A stretch of DNA of 64,000 nt from Synechococcus sp. BIOS-E4-1 (GTDB lineage: Bacteria > Cyanobacteriota > Cyanobacteriia > PCC-6307 > Cyanobiaceae): positions 2,625,494 through 2,689,493 of the forward strand of contig NZ_CP047935.1 in NCBI RefSeq assembly GCF_014279995.1, given 5' to 3'. The position numbers were made by a program, and so were the translations under genes. The number at the start of each line of letters is the position of its first letter. The stretch's first letter is position 1. The notes under the pieces are model-generated. The model searched no databases. It was not told where the DNA came from and saw only the letters and a list, made by a program, of their open reading frames with translations. Shown piece after piece: positions 1 through 9,203 of this stretch.

Positions 1-1
1 G

Positions 2-187
2 GCCACATGGGTGGGTCGCCGCTGGGGCGAGTGGTTGCTTGTCGGAGTCCTCGGCCTCGCTCTGCCTCTGGAAGTCGTCGATGCCTTGCATGAACAAAGC
101 CCCAGAACATGGATTGTTCTGGGGCTCACCGTGATTGGCCTTGTGTTGACAACCCGTATGGCACTGAGCTCAGAGCGGCGTCCTTGA
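2..187 (+). CDS. 3' end of a DUF2127-like membrane protein (partial)
   Basis: An open frame runs in from the window edge and ends in TGA, giving 61 visible residues. It holds the motif RRWGEWL, then a hydrophobic stretch (LLVGVLGLALPLEVV), a short polar loop, and a second membrane segment (WIVLGLTVIGLVL) with a basic tail. The WGEWL-x-LPLEV pattern resembles the C-terminal part of DUF2127 integral membrane proteins, whose function is unknown. It lies tail to tail with rpmA. The N-terminus is outside the window, so the family call is moderate. Confidence 0.55.
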   Translation, partial: ATWVGRRWGEWLLVGVLGLALPLEVVDALHEQSPRTWIVLGLTVIGLVLTTRMALSSERRP

Positions 188-206
188 TCAGGAGACGTCG
201 TGATGG

Positions 207-473
207 TCAAACAGCAGCGGTGATGTTGATGCGCTTGCGATTGCGCAGTCCGCGTCGGATCGTCTCGAACTTCACCACGCCATCAGTCAGTGCAAAGAGA
301 GTGTCGTCCTTGCCGTGACCAACATTGACTCCGGGCAGAACTGAAGTGCCGCGCTGACGGATCAGGATGGAGCCGGCGGTGACGGATTCTCCGCCGTAAG
401 CCTTCACTCCGAGACGCTTGGAATTGGAGTCGCGGCCGTTACGGGTTGAACCTGTGCCTTTCTTATGAGCCAT
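207..473 (-). CDS. rpmA: 50S ribosomal protein L27
   Basis: This 88-residue protein is the small basic large-subunit protein L27, which sits near the peptidyl-transferase centre. The N-terminus [19 protein letters not shown] is the highly conserved flexible arm that reaches the tRNA acceptor ends, and length matches the family. It begins directly at MAHKKG with no Firmicutes-type cleavable extension. It follows rplU on the same strand after about 50 bp, the usual L21-L27 pair, so co-transcription from upstream of rplU is likely. Confidence 0.97.
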   Translation of the reverse strand: MAHKKGTGSTRNGRDSNSKRLGVKAYGGESVTAGSILIRQRGTSVLPGVNVGHGKDDTLFALTDGVVKFETIRRGLRNRKRINITAAV

Positions 474-524
474 GGGGAGGGATGGAAGAGGAGGGAGAAT
501 GTTGGTTGAAATTGATCCGGATGA

Positions 525-899
525 TCAGCTGATGGGTTTGCCAGCGACGGAAATCGACTGAACCATGACTCTGGTCAGCTCCTGACGATGACCATTCTTG
601 CGACGGGTCTTCTTTTTGGGGCGCATTTTGTAAACGATCACCTTGGGGCCGCGGCGGTGCGCCATCACCTTCAGCTCCACACTGGCGTCCTTCACATAAG
701 GCTTGCCAAGAGTTGTGCCCTTGGAATCCTTCACGAGGAGAACGTTGTCGAGAGTTACGGTCGCGTCGACCTCAGCGTTCAGTCGGTCGAGGTCGTAGTA
801 ACGATTGGCCTGCAGCCAGAACTGCTGACCGGATGCCTCGACGATCGCGTAGGTGCCCGTTTCTTGAGCTGCAGAGGTTGTTGAGCTGGATTCGGCCAT
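525..899 (-). CDS. rplU: 50S ribosomal protein L21
   Basis: A 124-residue L21, which binds 23S rRNA in the large subunit. The core (YAIVEASGQQFWL, then DNVLLV, and a basic KKKTRRKNGHRQ stretch near residues 92-103) is diagnostic. The frame stays open upstream, but I start at MAESSS because the extra 33 residues have no L21 similarity. The first 15 or so residues (Ser/Thr/Ala-rich) form the short extension common in cyanobacterial L21. It is divergent from kaiA with about 125 bp between the two starts, so promoters for both should lie there. Confidence 0.96.
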   Translation of the reverse strand: MAESSSTTSAAQETGTYAIVEASGQQFWLQANRYYDLDRLNAEVDATVTLDNVLLVKDSKGTTLGKPYVKDASVELKVMAHRRGPKVIVYKMRPKKKTRRKNGHRQELTRVMVQSISVAGKPIS

Positions 900-1025
900 G
901 TGCTGAGGGACGCGGTCAGGCTCGGACAAGCCGATTTGGCCTGAGCCGCAATCGAAAGACAAACAAAGATCCTCGGTCTTCCTGGCCCCTTTCGTCAAGA
1001 TTCAGCTCAGGATCCTGTCGCGGTG

Positions 1026-1916
1026 ATGGCTCGTCCGGCACTTACGATCGCTTTGCTGCTCAAGACGAGAGATCTCGTTGAGATCTGCTGCCAATGGCTG
1101 CCGGTGAATCGCTATGCACCCGTTGATCTCGGTGCCGTCGAGTCGGGTCAGGGTGTTGTTGAACTGCTCTCCCGCCAGCGTGAAGCGGTGGATGCCGTCG
1201 TGATTGAGCAGTGCCTGCTGGATGACAAGACCCGTGAAGCTCTCGGCAGTGAGGGTTTGTTGTTCCCCGCTGTGGTGGTGGGTGAGTTGATGGGGCGTGT
1301 GGATTACCACCCTGAAGAGGTCCATCTGCCTGGAGATCAGCTGGAGCAGCTGGGCTACAACGTTGATGCCTCCATTTCTCGCTTCCTGCGCCAGGGGCAG
1401 AAGGATGCCAGACCCGAAGACGGCGCTGAACAGAACGCCATGCCTTCCATGGATGGCAGTGCCTGGAAGCTGTCTAGTCGCCTGCAGGAGCGACTCGGGT
1501 ATCTGGGCGTTTTCTACAAGCGAGACCCCTCCCGCTTTCTGGCCAACCTGCCTCCTGATGAGCAGCGGGACCTCGTTCAGTCACTTCAGCGCACCTATCG
1601 GGATCTGTTGATCAGCTACTTCAGGGATCCGGCTGCGGCTAACCAGGCACTGGAGAGTTTCGTGAACACAGCCTTCTTCGGGGATCTGCCGATCACCCGA
1701 GCTGTGGAGATCCACATGAATCTCATTGACGACTTCTGGAAGCAGCTCAGACTTGAAGGGCATAAAAACGATTTTCTTCAGGACTATCGCCTCGCTCTGC
1801 TCGATGTCATGGCTCACCTCTGCGAGATGTATCGACGTTCGATACCTGCTGAGGTCTCTCTGACACCCGCGGCCGGGGAACGTCGCGTTCTCACCGATCC
1901 GGAGGTGGCCCCATGA
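1026..1916 (+). CDS. kaiA: circadian clock protein KaiA
   Basis: KaiA stimulates KaiC autophosphorylation and is the positive element of the cyanobacterial oscillator. The product has about 296 residues, full length for the family: an N-terminal pseudo-receiver domain (about 1-130), a linker, and a helical C-terminal dimerisation/KaiC-binding domain from about 150 ([20 protein letters not shown], then [19 protein letters not shown]). GTG and ATG starts are adjacent in frame (1023 or 1026); I use the ATG. The stop overlaps the kaiB start by four bases. Presence of an intact kaiA separates this organism from Prochlorococcus, where it is lost. Confidence 0.95.
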   Translation: MARPALTIALLLKTRDLVEICCQWLPVNRYAPVDLGAVESGQGVVELLSRQREAVDAVVIEQCLLDDKTREALGSEGLLFPAVVVGELMGRVDYHPEEVHLPGDQLEQLGYNVDASISRFLRQGQKDARPEDGAEQNAMPSMDGSAWKLSSRLQERLGYLGVFYKRDPSRFLANLPPDEQRDLVQSLQRTYRDLLISYFRDPAAANQALESFVNTAFFGDLPITRAVEIHMNLIDDFWKQLRLEGHKNDFLQDYRLALLDVMAHLCEMYRRSIPAEVSLTPAAGERRVLTDPEVAP

Positions 1917-2272
1917 GCCCACGCAAGACTTACATCCTCAAGCTCTACGTGGCCGGCAACACGCCGAACTCCATGAGGGCGCTCAAGACTCTGCGCAACA
2001 TCCTCGAGACGGAGTTCAAAGGCGTCTACGCCCTAAAAGTGATCGATGTGCTCAAAAATCCGCAGCTGGCGGAGGAGGACAAGATCCTCGCCACACCAAC
2101 TCTCTCTAAAATCCTCCCCCCTCCGGTACGTCGGATCATCGGCGATCTGTCCGACCGTGAACGGGTGCTGATCGGACTGGACCTCCTCTACGACGAACTC
2201 ACCGACAACAGTCTCACTTCATCGTTGATGGATGCGTTGGAAGAGGTGGAGTCAGCCGAATCAGATTCTTAA
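1913..2272 (+). CDS. kaiB: circadian clock protein KaiB
   Basis: KaiB antagonises KaiA by binding the KaiC CI ring at night, after switching to a thioredoxin-like fold. The 119-residue sequence has the conserved [14 protein letters not shown] start, [19 protein letters not shown] and [12 protein letters not shown] motifs. It is somewhat longer than the ~102 residues of the S. elongatus protein because of an acidic tail ([10 protein letters not shown]). ATGA overlap with kaiA suggests translational coupling. A 66-bp gap then precedes kaiC. Confidence 0.97.
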   Translation: MSPRKTYILKLYVAGNTPNSMRALKTLRNILETEFKGVYALKVIDVLKNPQLAEEDKILATPTLSKILPPPVRRIIGDLSDRERVLIGLDLLYDELTDNSLTSSLMDALEEVESAESDS

Positions 2273-2338
2273 GCCTGCCCGTGCACCAGCAGGTGATGAC
2301 TCGTTTTTTCCTTACCTTGCAGCCATAAGAGCGTCGTT

Positions 2339-3877
2339 ATGCAGATTTCCAGCTCCAGTGGTTCTCCACAGATGCAGGTTCAGAAGCTTCCGACTGGGAT
2401 CGAGGGTTTTGATGACGTCTGTCAGGGAGGCCTTCCCATCGGTCGCAGCACGCTGATCAGCGGTACCTCCGGTACCGGCAAAACAGTTTTTTCACTGCAT
2501 TTCCTGCACAACGGCGTCGCCCACTTCGACGAACCGGGAATTTTTGTCACCTTCGAAGAATCGCCTCTCGACATCCTCCGCAATGCCGCCAGCTTCGGAT
2601 GGAATCTGCAGGAAATGGTCGAACAGGACAAGTTGTTCATCCTTGATGCATCCCCCGATCCCGATGGTCAGGATGTGGCCGGAAGTTTCGACTTGTCCGG
2701 TCTGATCGAGCGGATCAATTACGCCATTCGCAAATACAAGGCGAAACGGGTGGCGATCGATTCAATTACTGCGGTATTTCAGCAGTACGACGCTGTGTTC
2801 GTTGTCCGTCGCGAGATCTTCCGGCTGATTGCTCGTCTCAAGGAAATCGGTGTCACCACCGTGATGACCACGGAGCGCATCGACGAATACGGTCCGATTG
2901 CTCGCTACGGCGTTGAAGAGTTCGTATCCGACAACGTGGTGATCCTGCGCAATGTGCTGGAGGGCGAACGCCGGCGGCGCACCGTGGAGATTCTCAAGCT
3001 GCGCGGTACCACGCACATGAAGGGAGAATTTCCATTCACGATGGGTGCACATGGGATCAGCATCTTTCCGCTCGGTGCCATGCAACTCACTCAGCGGTCT
3101 TCGAATGTGCGCATCAGTTCGGGCGTTCCCCGACTCGATGAGATGTGCGGCGGTGGTTTCTTCAAAGACTCGATCATCCTGGCCACCGGAGCCACGGGTA
3201 CTGGCAAGACGCTGCTTGTCTCGAATTTCATCGAGGATGCTTGCCGCAACAAAGAACGCGCCATCCTGTTTGCCTACGAGGAATCGCGAGCCCAGCTGCT
3301 CCGCAACGGCACCAGCTGGGGTATTGATTTCGAACAGATGGAGCAGGACGGACTACTCAAGATCATCTGCGCCTATCCGGAATCGACTGGCCTCGAGGAT
3401 CACCTGCAGATCATCAAGACGGAGATCAGTCAGTTCAAGCCTTCGCGGATGGCGATTGACTCCTTGTCCGCCTTGGCGCGCGGTGTCAGCCACAATGCCT
3501 TCCGTCAATTCGTGATCGGTGTGACCGGATATGCGAAACAGGAAGAAATCGCCGGTTTCTTCACGAACACCTCAGAGGAGTTCATGGGCAGCCATTCGAT
3601 CACTGATTCCCATATCTCCACCATCACCGACACGATTTTGCTGTTGCAGTATGTGGAGATCCGTGGAGAAATGGCCCGTGCCGTCAATGTGTTCAAGATG
3701 CGTGGTTCCTGGCATGACAAGGGCATCCGTGAGTTCGTGATCACCGGCAACGGTCCGCAGATCAAGGATTCCTTCTCCAACTTTGAGCGGATCATCTCCG
3801 GGGTGCCCAATCGGGTCAGCAGTGATGAGCGCAGTGAGCTCTCGCGCATCGCCCGCGGCGTGGCTCCCGACGCCTGA
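2339..3877 (+). CDS. kaiC: circadian clock ATPase/kinase KaiC
   Basis: KaiC is the hexameric double-domain (CI-CII) RecA-like ATPase and autokinase at the centre of the clock. The 512-residue product carries two Walker A motifs (SGTSGTGKT near 41-49; GATGTGKT near 284-291), catalytic Glu pairs (TFEES near 71-75; AYEES near 312-316) and the phosphorylation motif DSHISTITD, where S427/T428 correspond to S431/T432 of S. elongatus. The C-terminal tail is the KaiA-binding segment. An internal Met at codon 12 is an alternative start. The stop codon directly abuts the stop codon of nblS on the other strand. Confidence 0.98.
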   Translation: MQISSSSGSPQMQVQKLPTGIEGFDDVCQGGLPIGRSTLISGTSGTGKTVFSLHFLHNGVAHFDEPGIFVTFEESPLDILRNAASFGWNLQEMVEQDKLFILDASPDPDGQDVAGSFDLSGLIERINYAIRKYKAKRVAIDSITAVFQQYDAVFVVRREIFRLIARLKEIGVTTVMTTERIDEYGPIARYGVEEFVSDNVVILRNVLEGERRRRTVEILKLRGTTHMKGEFPFTMGAHGISIFPLGAMQLTQRSSNVRISSGVPRLDEMCGGGFFKDSIILATGATGTGKTLLVSNFIEDACRNKERAILFAYEESRAQLLRNGTSWGIDFEQMEQDGLLKIICAYPESTGLEDHLQIIKTEISQFKPSRMAIDSLSALARGVSHNAFRQFVIGVTGYAKQEEIAGFFTNTSEEFMGSHSITDSHISTITDTILLLQYVEIRGEMARAVNVFKMRGSWHDKGIREFVITGNGPQIKDSFSNFERIISGVPNRVSSDERSELSRIARGVAPDA

Positions 3878-5989
3878 TCAGCTTTCTGTGTTCGGCGTCA
3901 AAGCAAGGCGTTCTTCGTCACTCTGGCGCTCAGCTCTCCACCTCAATTCCTCAGGATCTTCCTGAGCCAGCGGAAGCTCAAACCAGAATGTGGTGCCAAC
4001 GTCAGGCTCACTGGCCATTGAGATCATGCTGCCGTGTTTTTCGAGGATGCCTCGAACGATCGACAGTCCTAGGCCAGTGCCGACCTCGGTGTGAACAGCA
4101 TTCTCAACCCGGTAAAAGCGCTCAAAGATGCGTTGCTGGCTTTCTTCACTGATGCCATAGCCGGTGTCACAGACCTCAACCCGGATCTTCGGCAGTGGTG
4201 AACTCAGGATGCAGGTGGGCCCATCGTTGCTGTGGATTTCTGCTTCTGAAGGTGTCATCTGACAGCTGTCTGGCCAGGTGTAAGCCCTGACCGTTAATCG
4301 CCCGCCGCTGCGACTGAACTTCAGAGCATTGCCGATCAGATTGTCGAGCACCTGCAGGATCAGGTCCCAATTGCCTAGAACATCGGGGAGGTCGCGGTCG
4401 GCTTCCAGGCTCAGTTCAACCTGCTTGTCGCTTGCGTTGAGTTGATAGCTGCGCAGGGCTTGCTCCAGGCCAGGACGGAGATCGACCGGAGAAAACTGCA
4501 CAACGCGATTGGATTCCAGCCTGGATAGATCGAGAACGTCGTTCACCAGGCGGGTGAGGCGATCTGTCTCTGAATTGGCGACTCCAAGAAATTCTTTTCG
4601 ATCCTCTTCACTGAGCTGGTCTCCCATGTCGTGGAGAGTCTCCACGTAACTCTTGATGTTGAACAACGGTGTGCGCAGTTCGTGGGAGACGTTGCTGATG
4701 AAACGGCTCTGAGCGGCATTCAGCTCCACTTCCCTCGTCAGATCCTGGATGGTGACGGCGATACCCTTGAGGGTGTCGCCGCTTGGCTCGCGAACCGCCT
4801 GGATCACGAAACGCAGGGTCCTCGGTGGATCGCCAACACTGCTACGCAGCTCATTGGTGTCGGTTTGCTTGGAGAACACAGCATCGAGCGGTTCATGCAG
4901 TTCAACGGACAGCAGTTCCGGCAGCTCATTGAGAAAGTCCTGGCCTTCGAGATTGCGACCTTCCCAGCGGAACAAGCGTCGCGCCGTCGGGTTGACGAGC
5001 ACGATTCGGCCATCACCATCTAGCAAGACCGCGCCGTCCGCCATGGTGGCGATCAGCGACGCCTGCTTGACCTGAGCAGCCTGTAATTCTTCGATGTTCG
5101 CGGCGTCATAGTCCTGCAGCTGAGAAGCCATGGCGTTGAAGCCATCCAACAGTTCTCCCAATTCGCCACCCATCGGCAGGCCGATGCGAGCACGGAAGTC
5201 ACCATCACCAATGGATCGGACGCCTCTCAATAGCTCCTTGACCGGACGGGTGATGGTCAGTGCGTTGAAAACAGCGCCCAGAATCACCAGAACCCAGATG
5301 GAGATGAACACCGCCACCGTGACCTCACGGGTGAGGGCTGCGCTGGCCAGAGCGGTTTCATTGGGGTTCACACCCAGAGCCAATACGCCCAGGTAGTTGT
5401 TGTTCTCCACCAACGGCACGAACACATCCGTGACCTGACCCTGGGGAGTCATGTGCTGGCGGACCAGCGGATTCTGGGTGCGGTTGCGCAGTTCATCCGG
5501 CAGTTCCAGACGCCGGCTCAGGCGCAGATCCTCGTTGCTGGCGTCGTCACTGCCGCTGACGGGTATCCCCAGGTAGACAATGCCATCCGGATCAGCGAAA
5601 AAGATGTAGCGCAGACTTCTGCTCGAACGCCAGAAGGTCTCTGTGACGTTGGCGAGTTCGCGGTCCCGTCCTTCCGCCACCAGCTCGCTGACATTCCCGG
5701 CCAGCAGCAGGCCCAGATCCCTGGCATAACGCGTGTCATTCATTGCCGTGTCGCGCTGAATGCCGTTCAGCGCGAAGAAGGTGATGCCCGTCATCATTAG
5801 GCTCACCACAAGGGTTGCCACGGCCAGCAGTTTGGTCTGAAGGCTGAATTCGGCCCACCAGGAGCGAGCCTGCGGCCACAAACCTCTTGCGGTTGTTTCC
5901 TCAGCTCCGGCGCTTGGAGTTGCCCATTCCGCCGGGGCCTCTTTTTGAGCCGTGGCTGGATCGCTGGCCATTCCGCCGGAGCACATCAA
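3878..5989 (-). CDS. nblS: sensor histidine kinase NblS (Hik33/DspA family)
   Basis: A membrane-bound histidine kinase of 703 residues with the architecture of NblS/Hik33, which controls high-light, nutrient and phycobilisome responses in cyanobacteria. Visible parts in order: TM1 (about 54-74), an extracytoplasmic sensor region, TM2 (about 223-245), HAMP, PAS (about 305-415), HisKA with FISNVSHELRTPL (phospho-acceptor H436), and an ATPase domain with N box DNLIGNALKFS, DTGYGIS and GTGLGLSIV. Codon 7 (MASDPA) is a second possible start. It follows purD by only a few bases, so it may be read from the purD promoter. Confidence 0.93.
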   Translation of the reverse strand: MMCSGGMASDPATAQKEAPAEWATPSAGAEETTARGLWPQARSWWAEFSLQTKLLAVATLVVSLMMTGITFFALNGIQRDTAMNDTRYARDLGLLLAGNVSELVAEGRDRELANVTETFWRSSRSLRYIFFADPDGIVYLGIPVSGSDDASNEDLRLSRRLELPDELRNRTQNPLVRQHMTPQGQVTDVFVPLVENNNYLGVLALGVNPNETALASAALTREVTVAVFISIWVLVILGAVFNALTITRPVKELLRGVRSIGDGDFRARIGLPMGGELGELLDGFNAMASQLQDYDAANIEELQAAQVKQASLIATMADGAVLLDGDGRIVLVNPTARRLFRWEGRNLEGQDFLNELPELLSVELHEPLDAVFSKQTDTNELRSSVGDPPRTLRFVIQAVREPSGDTLKGIAVTIQDLTREVELNAAQSRFISNVSHELRTPLFNIKSYVETLHDMGDQLSEEDRKEFLGVANSETDRLTRLVNDVLDLSRLESNRVVQFSPVDLRPGLEQALRSYQLNASDKQVELSLEADRDLPDVLGNWDLILQVLDNLIGNALKFSRSGGRLTVRAYTWPDSCQMTPSEAEIHSNDGPTCILSSPLPKIRVEVCDTGYGISEESQQRIFERFYRVENAVHTEVGTGLGLSIVRGILEKHGSMISMASEPDVGTTFWFELPLAQEDPEELRWRAERQSDEERLALTPNTES

Positions 5990-5995
5990 CCGAGA

Positions 5996-7312
5996 CTAGG
6001 ACCGGCGCACCTGATGACCGATGTCGCGGCGGAACTGCATCCCGTTGAAACGCACCAATTCGAGGCCTGCATAGGCGCTGGCGAAGGCCTGATCAAAGTC
6101 CGCCGCCTGGGCGACCTGGGTCAGAACTCTTCCGCCGGCAGTCTTCACCGTGCCATCGGCCTGACGACATGTGCCGGCATGAAACAGTTGCCGTTGCCTG
6201 TCGGGATCCGACTGCAGCTGGATCACATCCCCTTTGCGTGGAGTCTCGGGATAGCCCTCAGCGGCGGCGACAACACAAGCGCTGCACATGCTGGCAATCG
6301 ACAGTTCGGGTGCCAGGTCTAAACACCCGAGGGCGCAGGCCTGCAGAACCGTTGCGAGTTCTGGACCCATCAAGGGCATCAGGGTCTGGCATTCAGGATC
6401 ACCGAAGCGACAGTTGAATTCGATCACCTGTGGACCTTCCGGGGTCAGCATGAGGCCGGCATAGATCACGCCTCTGTACTGGATTCCCTGATCCCTCAGT
6501 GCTTGCAGGGTGGGTTCGAGCACAAGCTGCTGAACCCGCTGGAGTCCGGCTTCATCAAGCAACGGAGCGGGTGCATAGGCGCCCATGCCCCCGGTATTCG
6601 GTCCCCTGTCGCCCTCGAGCAACCTTTTGTGGTCTTGGGCTGGCGGCAGCAGCACCATGCGCTCGCCATCGCATAAGGCGAAAACAGACACTTCAGGACC
6701 TTGCAGGCGTTCCTCCAGAACCAGCCGTTCGCCTGCGGAGCCGAAGCGTCCGGCAAAGGCGTCACGGATCGCCGCTGCGGTTTCTTCGAATGTTTCGGCG
6801 ACGGTGACTCCCTTGCCGGCAGCCAGGCCATCGGCTTTCACCACCAGTGGCCGTTGAAGCTGTTCCAGTAGCTCAAGCCCTTCGCTGACGCTGGCGACGG
6901 TCCAGTGGCCAGCGGTGGGGATTCCAGCTTCCCACATCAAAGCCTTGGCCCAGGCCTTGCTCGCCTCAAGCTGGGCTCCATCGGCGCTGGGGCCAAACAC
7001 GGCCAGTCCTGCATCGCGCAAACGGTCGGCTAACCCAGCGGCAAGGGGGGCTTCTGGTCCGATCACAACGAGATCGATTGCTTGCTCCAGGCAGGCTTTG
7101 AGCAGGCCCTCGGCATCCTGTTCCCCAATCCCCAGCGACTTGCAGTCGTCGAGGTCGACGGTCCCTCCGTTTCCCGGAGTGACCCATACAGCCTCCACTC
7201 CTGGGCAGCGGCGTAAGGCCCAGGCCAGAGACTGTTCACGGCCACCACCGCCCACCACGAGCAGATGTCGGAGCGGTGGGAGGGGCTGAGGACGGGAGCT
7301 GGAATGGGCCAT
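5996..7312 (-). CDS. purD: phosphoribosylamine-glycine ligase
   Basis: GAR synthetase, the second step of de novo purine synthesis, joining glycine to phosphoribosylamine with ATP. The 438 residues show the N-terminal LLVVGGGGREQSLAWAL motif, the ATP-grasp core (LVVKADGLAAGKGV, GPEVSVFALCDG, NTGGMGAYAPAPL) and metal-binding EFNCRFGDPECQ. Length fits the family. The start lies within a short region shared with the divergent secreted-protein gene. purC is nearby on the other strand, so two purine genes bracket this locus. Confidence 0.97.
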   Translation of the reverse strand: MAHSSSRPQPLPPLRHLLVVGGGGREQSLAWALRRCPGVEAVWVTPGNGGTVDLDDCKSLGIGEQDAEGLLKACLEQAIDLVVIGPEAPLAAGLADRLRDAGLAVFGPSADGAQLEASKAWAKALMWEAGIPTAGHWTVASVSEGLELLEQLQRPLVVKADGLAAGKGVTVAETFEETAAAIRDAFAGRFGSAGERLVLEERLQGPEVSVFALCDGERMVLLPPAQDHKRLLEGDRGPNTGGMGAYAPAPLLDEAGLQRVQQLVLEPTLQALRDQGIQYRGVIYAGLMLTPEGPQVIEFNCRFGDPECQTLMPLMGPELATVLQACALGCLDLAPELSIASMCSACVVAAAEGYPETPRKGDVIQLQSDPDRQRQLFHAGTCRQADGTVKTAGGRVLTQVAQAADFDQAFASAYAGLELVRFNGMQFRRDIGHQVRRS

Positions 7313-7413
7313 GGAGGCAAGCGTTTCGGGCGGAGGCCCTTAGGTTTGAACGTCGCTCCGCTGTTGTTGATGGCGGAGAGATCGTTCCATCTTTGTTGAA
7401 CGCCTTCCGGCCC

Positions 7414-8409
7414 ATGGGTTTGCTCCCCCTGCCTCTGACACTTCTTTTGGCGGTGGTGCCTGGCTCCGAAGCGCCAGGTTCCTCGGTGTCGCTCCAATCC
7501 TCAGGGCCCATGCTTCAGGAGTCCTTCGAGACCGTTCTGATCGAAGGAGGTATCCCTGAGTTGAAGTTGGCTTGCGAGGAGTCGGCCAGCTTTGGTCTCA
7601 ATGAACGTCTCCAGTTGCTGCGTGATCGGCTCATGCTGGTTGCTCCTGCACCGCAGCGTTTTGATGTGGTGATGGCCAATGCCAGGGCTCTGATGTCCTG
7701 CAAGGCGCCGGACAGTGCCCAAGTGGTTCTCAGTCGCTATGGCCCCGGTCCCGGTCGCCGAAGGCGGGAATGGCTGCTGCTGTCCTGGCAGGCTGCCAGT
7801 GCGGCATTGGATCAGGAGCGCATTGTTCTGGCTCTGCTGCGTCTGGCGGAAGGAGACCTCACCAGGCTCGATGCTGAGCAGCTTGTCGTGGGTCTGGATG
7901 AGCAAGGACTGCCCTTAACTCGCTCAGCTCTTGACCTTCTGGCAGAAGCGCAGATCGCCTCCGGGCAGCCCGAGCAGGCTGTGATCACCCTGCTTGCGGG
8001 CCGAACGCCAGGTGTGATCGCAGCACGTCGTCTTGGTCTCGCTGCAGAGCTGCTGGATGTGATGGAGTCCGAACGCAGTGTGTCTCTGATCGAGGCGGCT
8101 CTCGATCAGGCCGCGGCGGAGCAGGCCTGGAACCAGGCGGAGGACTTGCTGCGGCTGCAGCTGCGTCTGGAGCTTGCCAGCGGCGGCAGCGGTGAACGTC
8201 CCCGCGAACGCTTGCAGCGACTGGCAACCAGGCTGGATGATCGCTTCACACTGCTGGATCTCGATCAGGATCTGCCGGGAGGGTCGCTGGAGCAACAACA
8301 GCAACTTCAGCAGGAACTGCGCTCGCCAAGGGCACCGGGTGGCCATGCCGCGCTGGGAGAATCACCAGCACCTGAAGCCGGCGCGACCGGCGTCAACGAG
8401 CAGCCATGA
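7414..8409 (+). CDS. conserved exported protein upstream of purC, helical repeat-like
   Basis: Function not recognised. I start at [15 protein letters not shown] because it gives a plausible signal peptide and avoids a long overlap with purD; the frame is open further upstream. The mature 331-codon product is rich in Ala, Leu, Glu and Gln and looks like a succession of amphipathic helices (TPR/solenoid-like), ending in a Gln-rich then Pro/Ala-rich tail. Its stop overlaps the purC start by four bases (ATGA), so it is probably co-translated with purC, though nothing shows a link to purine synthesis. Confidence 0.8.
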   Translation: MGLLPLPLTLLLAVVPGSEAPGSSVSLQSSGPMLQESFETVLIEGGIPELKLACEESASFGLNERLQLLRDRLMLVAPAPQRFDVVMANARALMSCKAPDSAQVVLSRYGPGPGRRRREWLLLSWQAASAALDQERIVLALLRLAEGDLTRLDAEQLVVGLDEQGLPLTRSALDLLAEAQIASGQPEQAVITLLAGRTPGVIAARRLGLAAELLDVMESERSVSLIEAALDQAAAEQAWNQAEDLLRLQLRLELASGGSGERPRERLQRLATRLDDRFTLLDLDQDLPGGSLEQQQQLQQELRSPRAPGGHAALGESPAPEAGATGVNEQP

Positions 8410-9158
8410 CCATTTCTCACGGCGACCTTCTTTACGAAGGCAAAGCCAAGCGCATTTATGCAGGCTCAAGCGACCAGCAGGTGCTGGTGGAGTTCAAGAA
8501 CGACGCCACTGCATTCAACGCTCAGAAGAAGGCTCAGCTGGATGACAAGGGGCGTCTCAACTGCCTGATCTCAGCCTGTCTGTTCGAGTTGCTGGAGCGA
8601 GAGGGAATCCCCACGCATTACTGCGGAATCGCTGAGGAAACCTGGATGCTTGTCCAGCGCGTCGAGGTGATTCCAGTTGAGGTTGTGTTGCGCAACATCG
8701 CCACCGGATCGCTCTGTCGCGAGACGCCGATCGCCCAGGGCACAGCACTTGAACCGGCTCTGCTTGACCTCTATTACAAAGATGACGGCCTGGGTGATCC
8801 GTTGCTGACGGATGCACGCCTGGAACTTTTGGGTCTGGTCTCCAGAGAGCTGCGGGGGCGGATCGAGTCATTGGCCAGGAAGGTGAATTCCGTGCTGATT
8901 CCTTTTTTCAGGAGTGTCGACCTGCAGCTGGTTGATTTCAAGCTGGAGCTTGGACTGAATGCCACAGGTGAGCTGCTTGTTGCTGATGAGATCAGTCCTG
9001 ACACGTGTCGACTCTGGGATCTGTCCTGCATGGATGCGGAGAAACGCATTCTCGACAAGGACCGCTTCCGGAAGGATTTGGGCGGTGTGATCGAGGCCTA
9101 CGGGGAGGTCTGCAAACGGGTACAAGGGGCCTGCCCGACACCCCGCAACTGCAGTTAA
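8406..9158 (+). CDS. purC: SAICAR synthetase
   Basis: Phosphoribosylaminoimidazole-succinocarboxamide synthase, which joins CAIR and aspartate with ATP in purine synthesis. The 250 residues contain [11 protein letters not shown] at the N-terminus, [37 protein letters not shown] and [12 protein letters not shown], all hallmarks of the family. Length is typical of the bacterial monofunctional enzyme. It overlaps the preceding exported-protein gene and is followed after 45 bp by the Omp85 gene. Confidence 0.97.
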   Translation: MTISHGDLLYEGKAKRIYAGSSDQQVLVEFKNDATAFNAQKKAQLDDKGRLNCLISACLFELLEREGIPTHYCGIAEETWMLVQRVEVIPVEVVLRNIATGSLCRETPIAQGTALEPALLDLYYKDDGLGDPLLTDARLELLGLVSRELRGRIESLARKVNSVLIPFFRSVDLQLVDFKLELGLNATGELLVADEISPDTCRLWDLSCMDAEKRILDKDRFRKDLGGVIEAYGEVCKRVQGACPTPRNCS

Positions 9159-9203
9159 GTTCACCGACGTTTGTGGCCGGCACGGCCGACTTCCGTCTCC
9201 CCA

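Noticed and set aside
588..1081. Plus-strand frames of 98 and 122 codons opposite rplU
   Set aside because: They lie wholly antisense to rplU and its upstream region, with no domain and biased composition; shadows.
4631..5800. Several plus-strand frames over 100 codons opposite nblS
   Set aside because: They are complementary to conserved kinase sequence; no start signals or domains.
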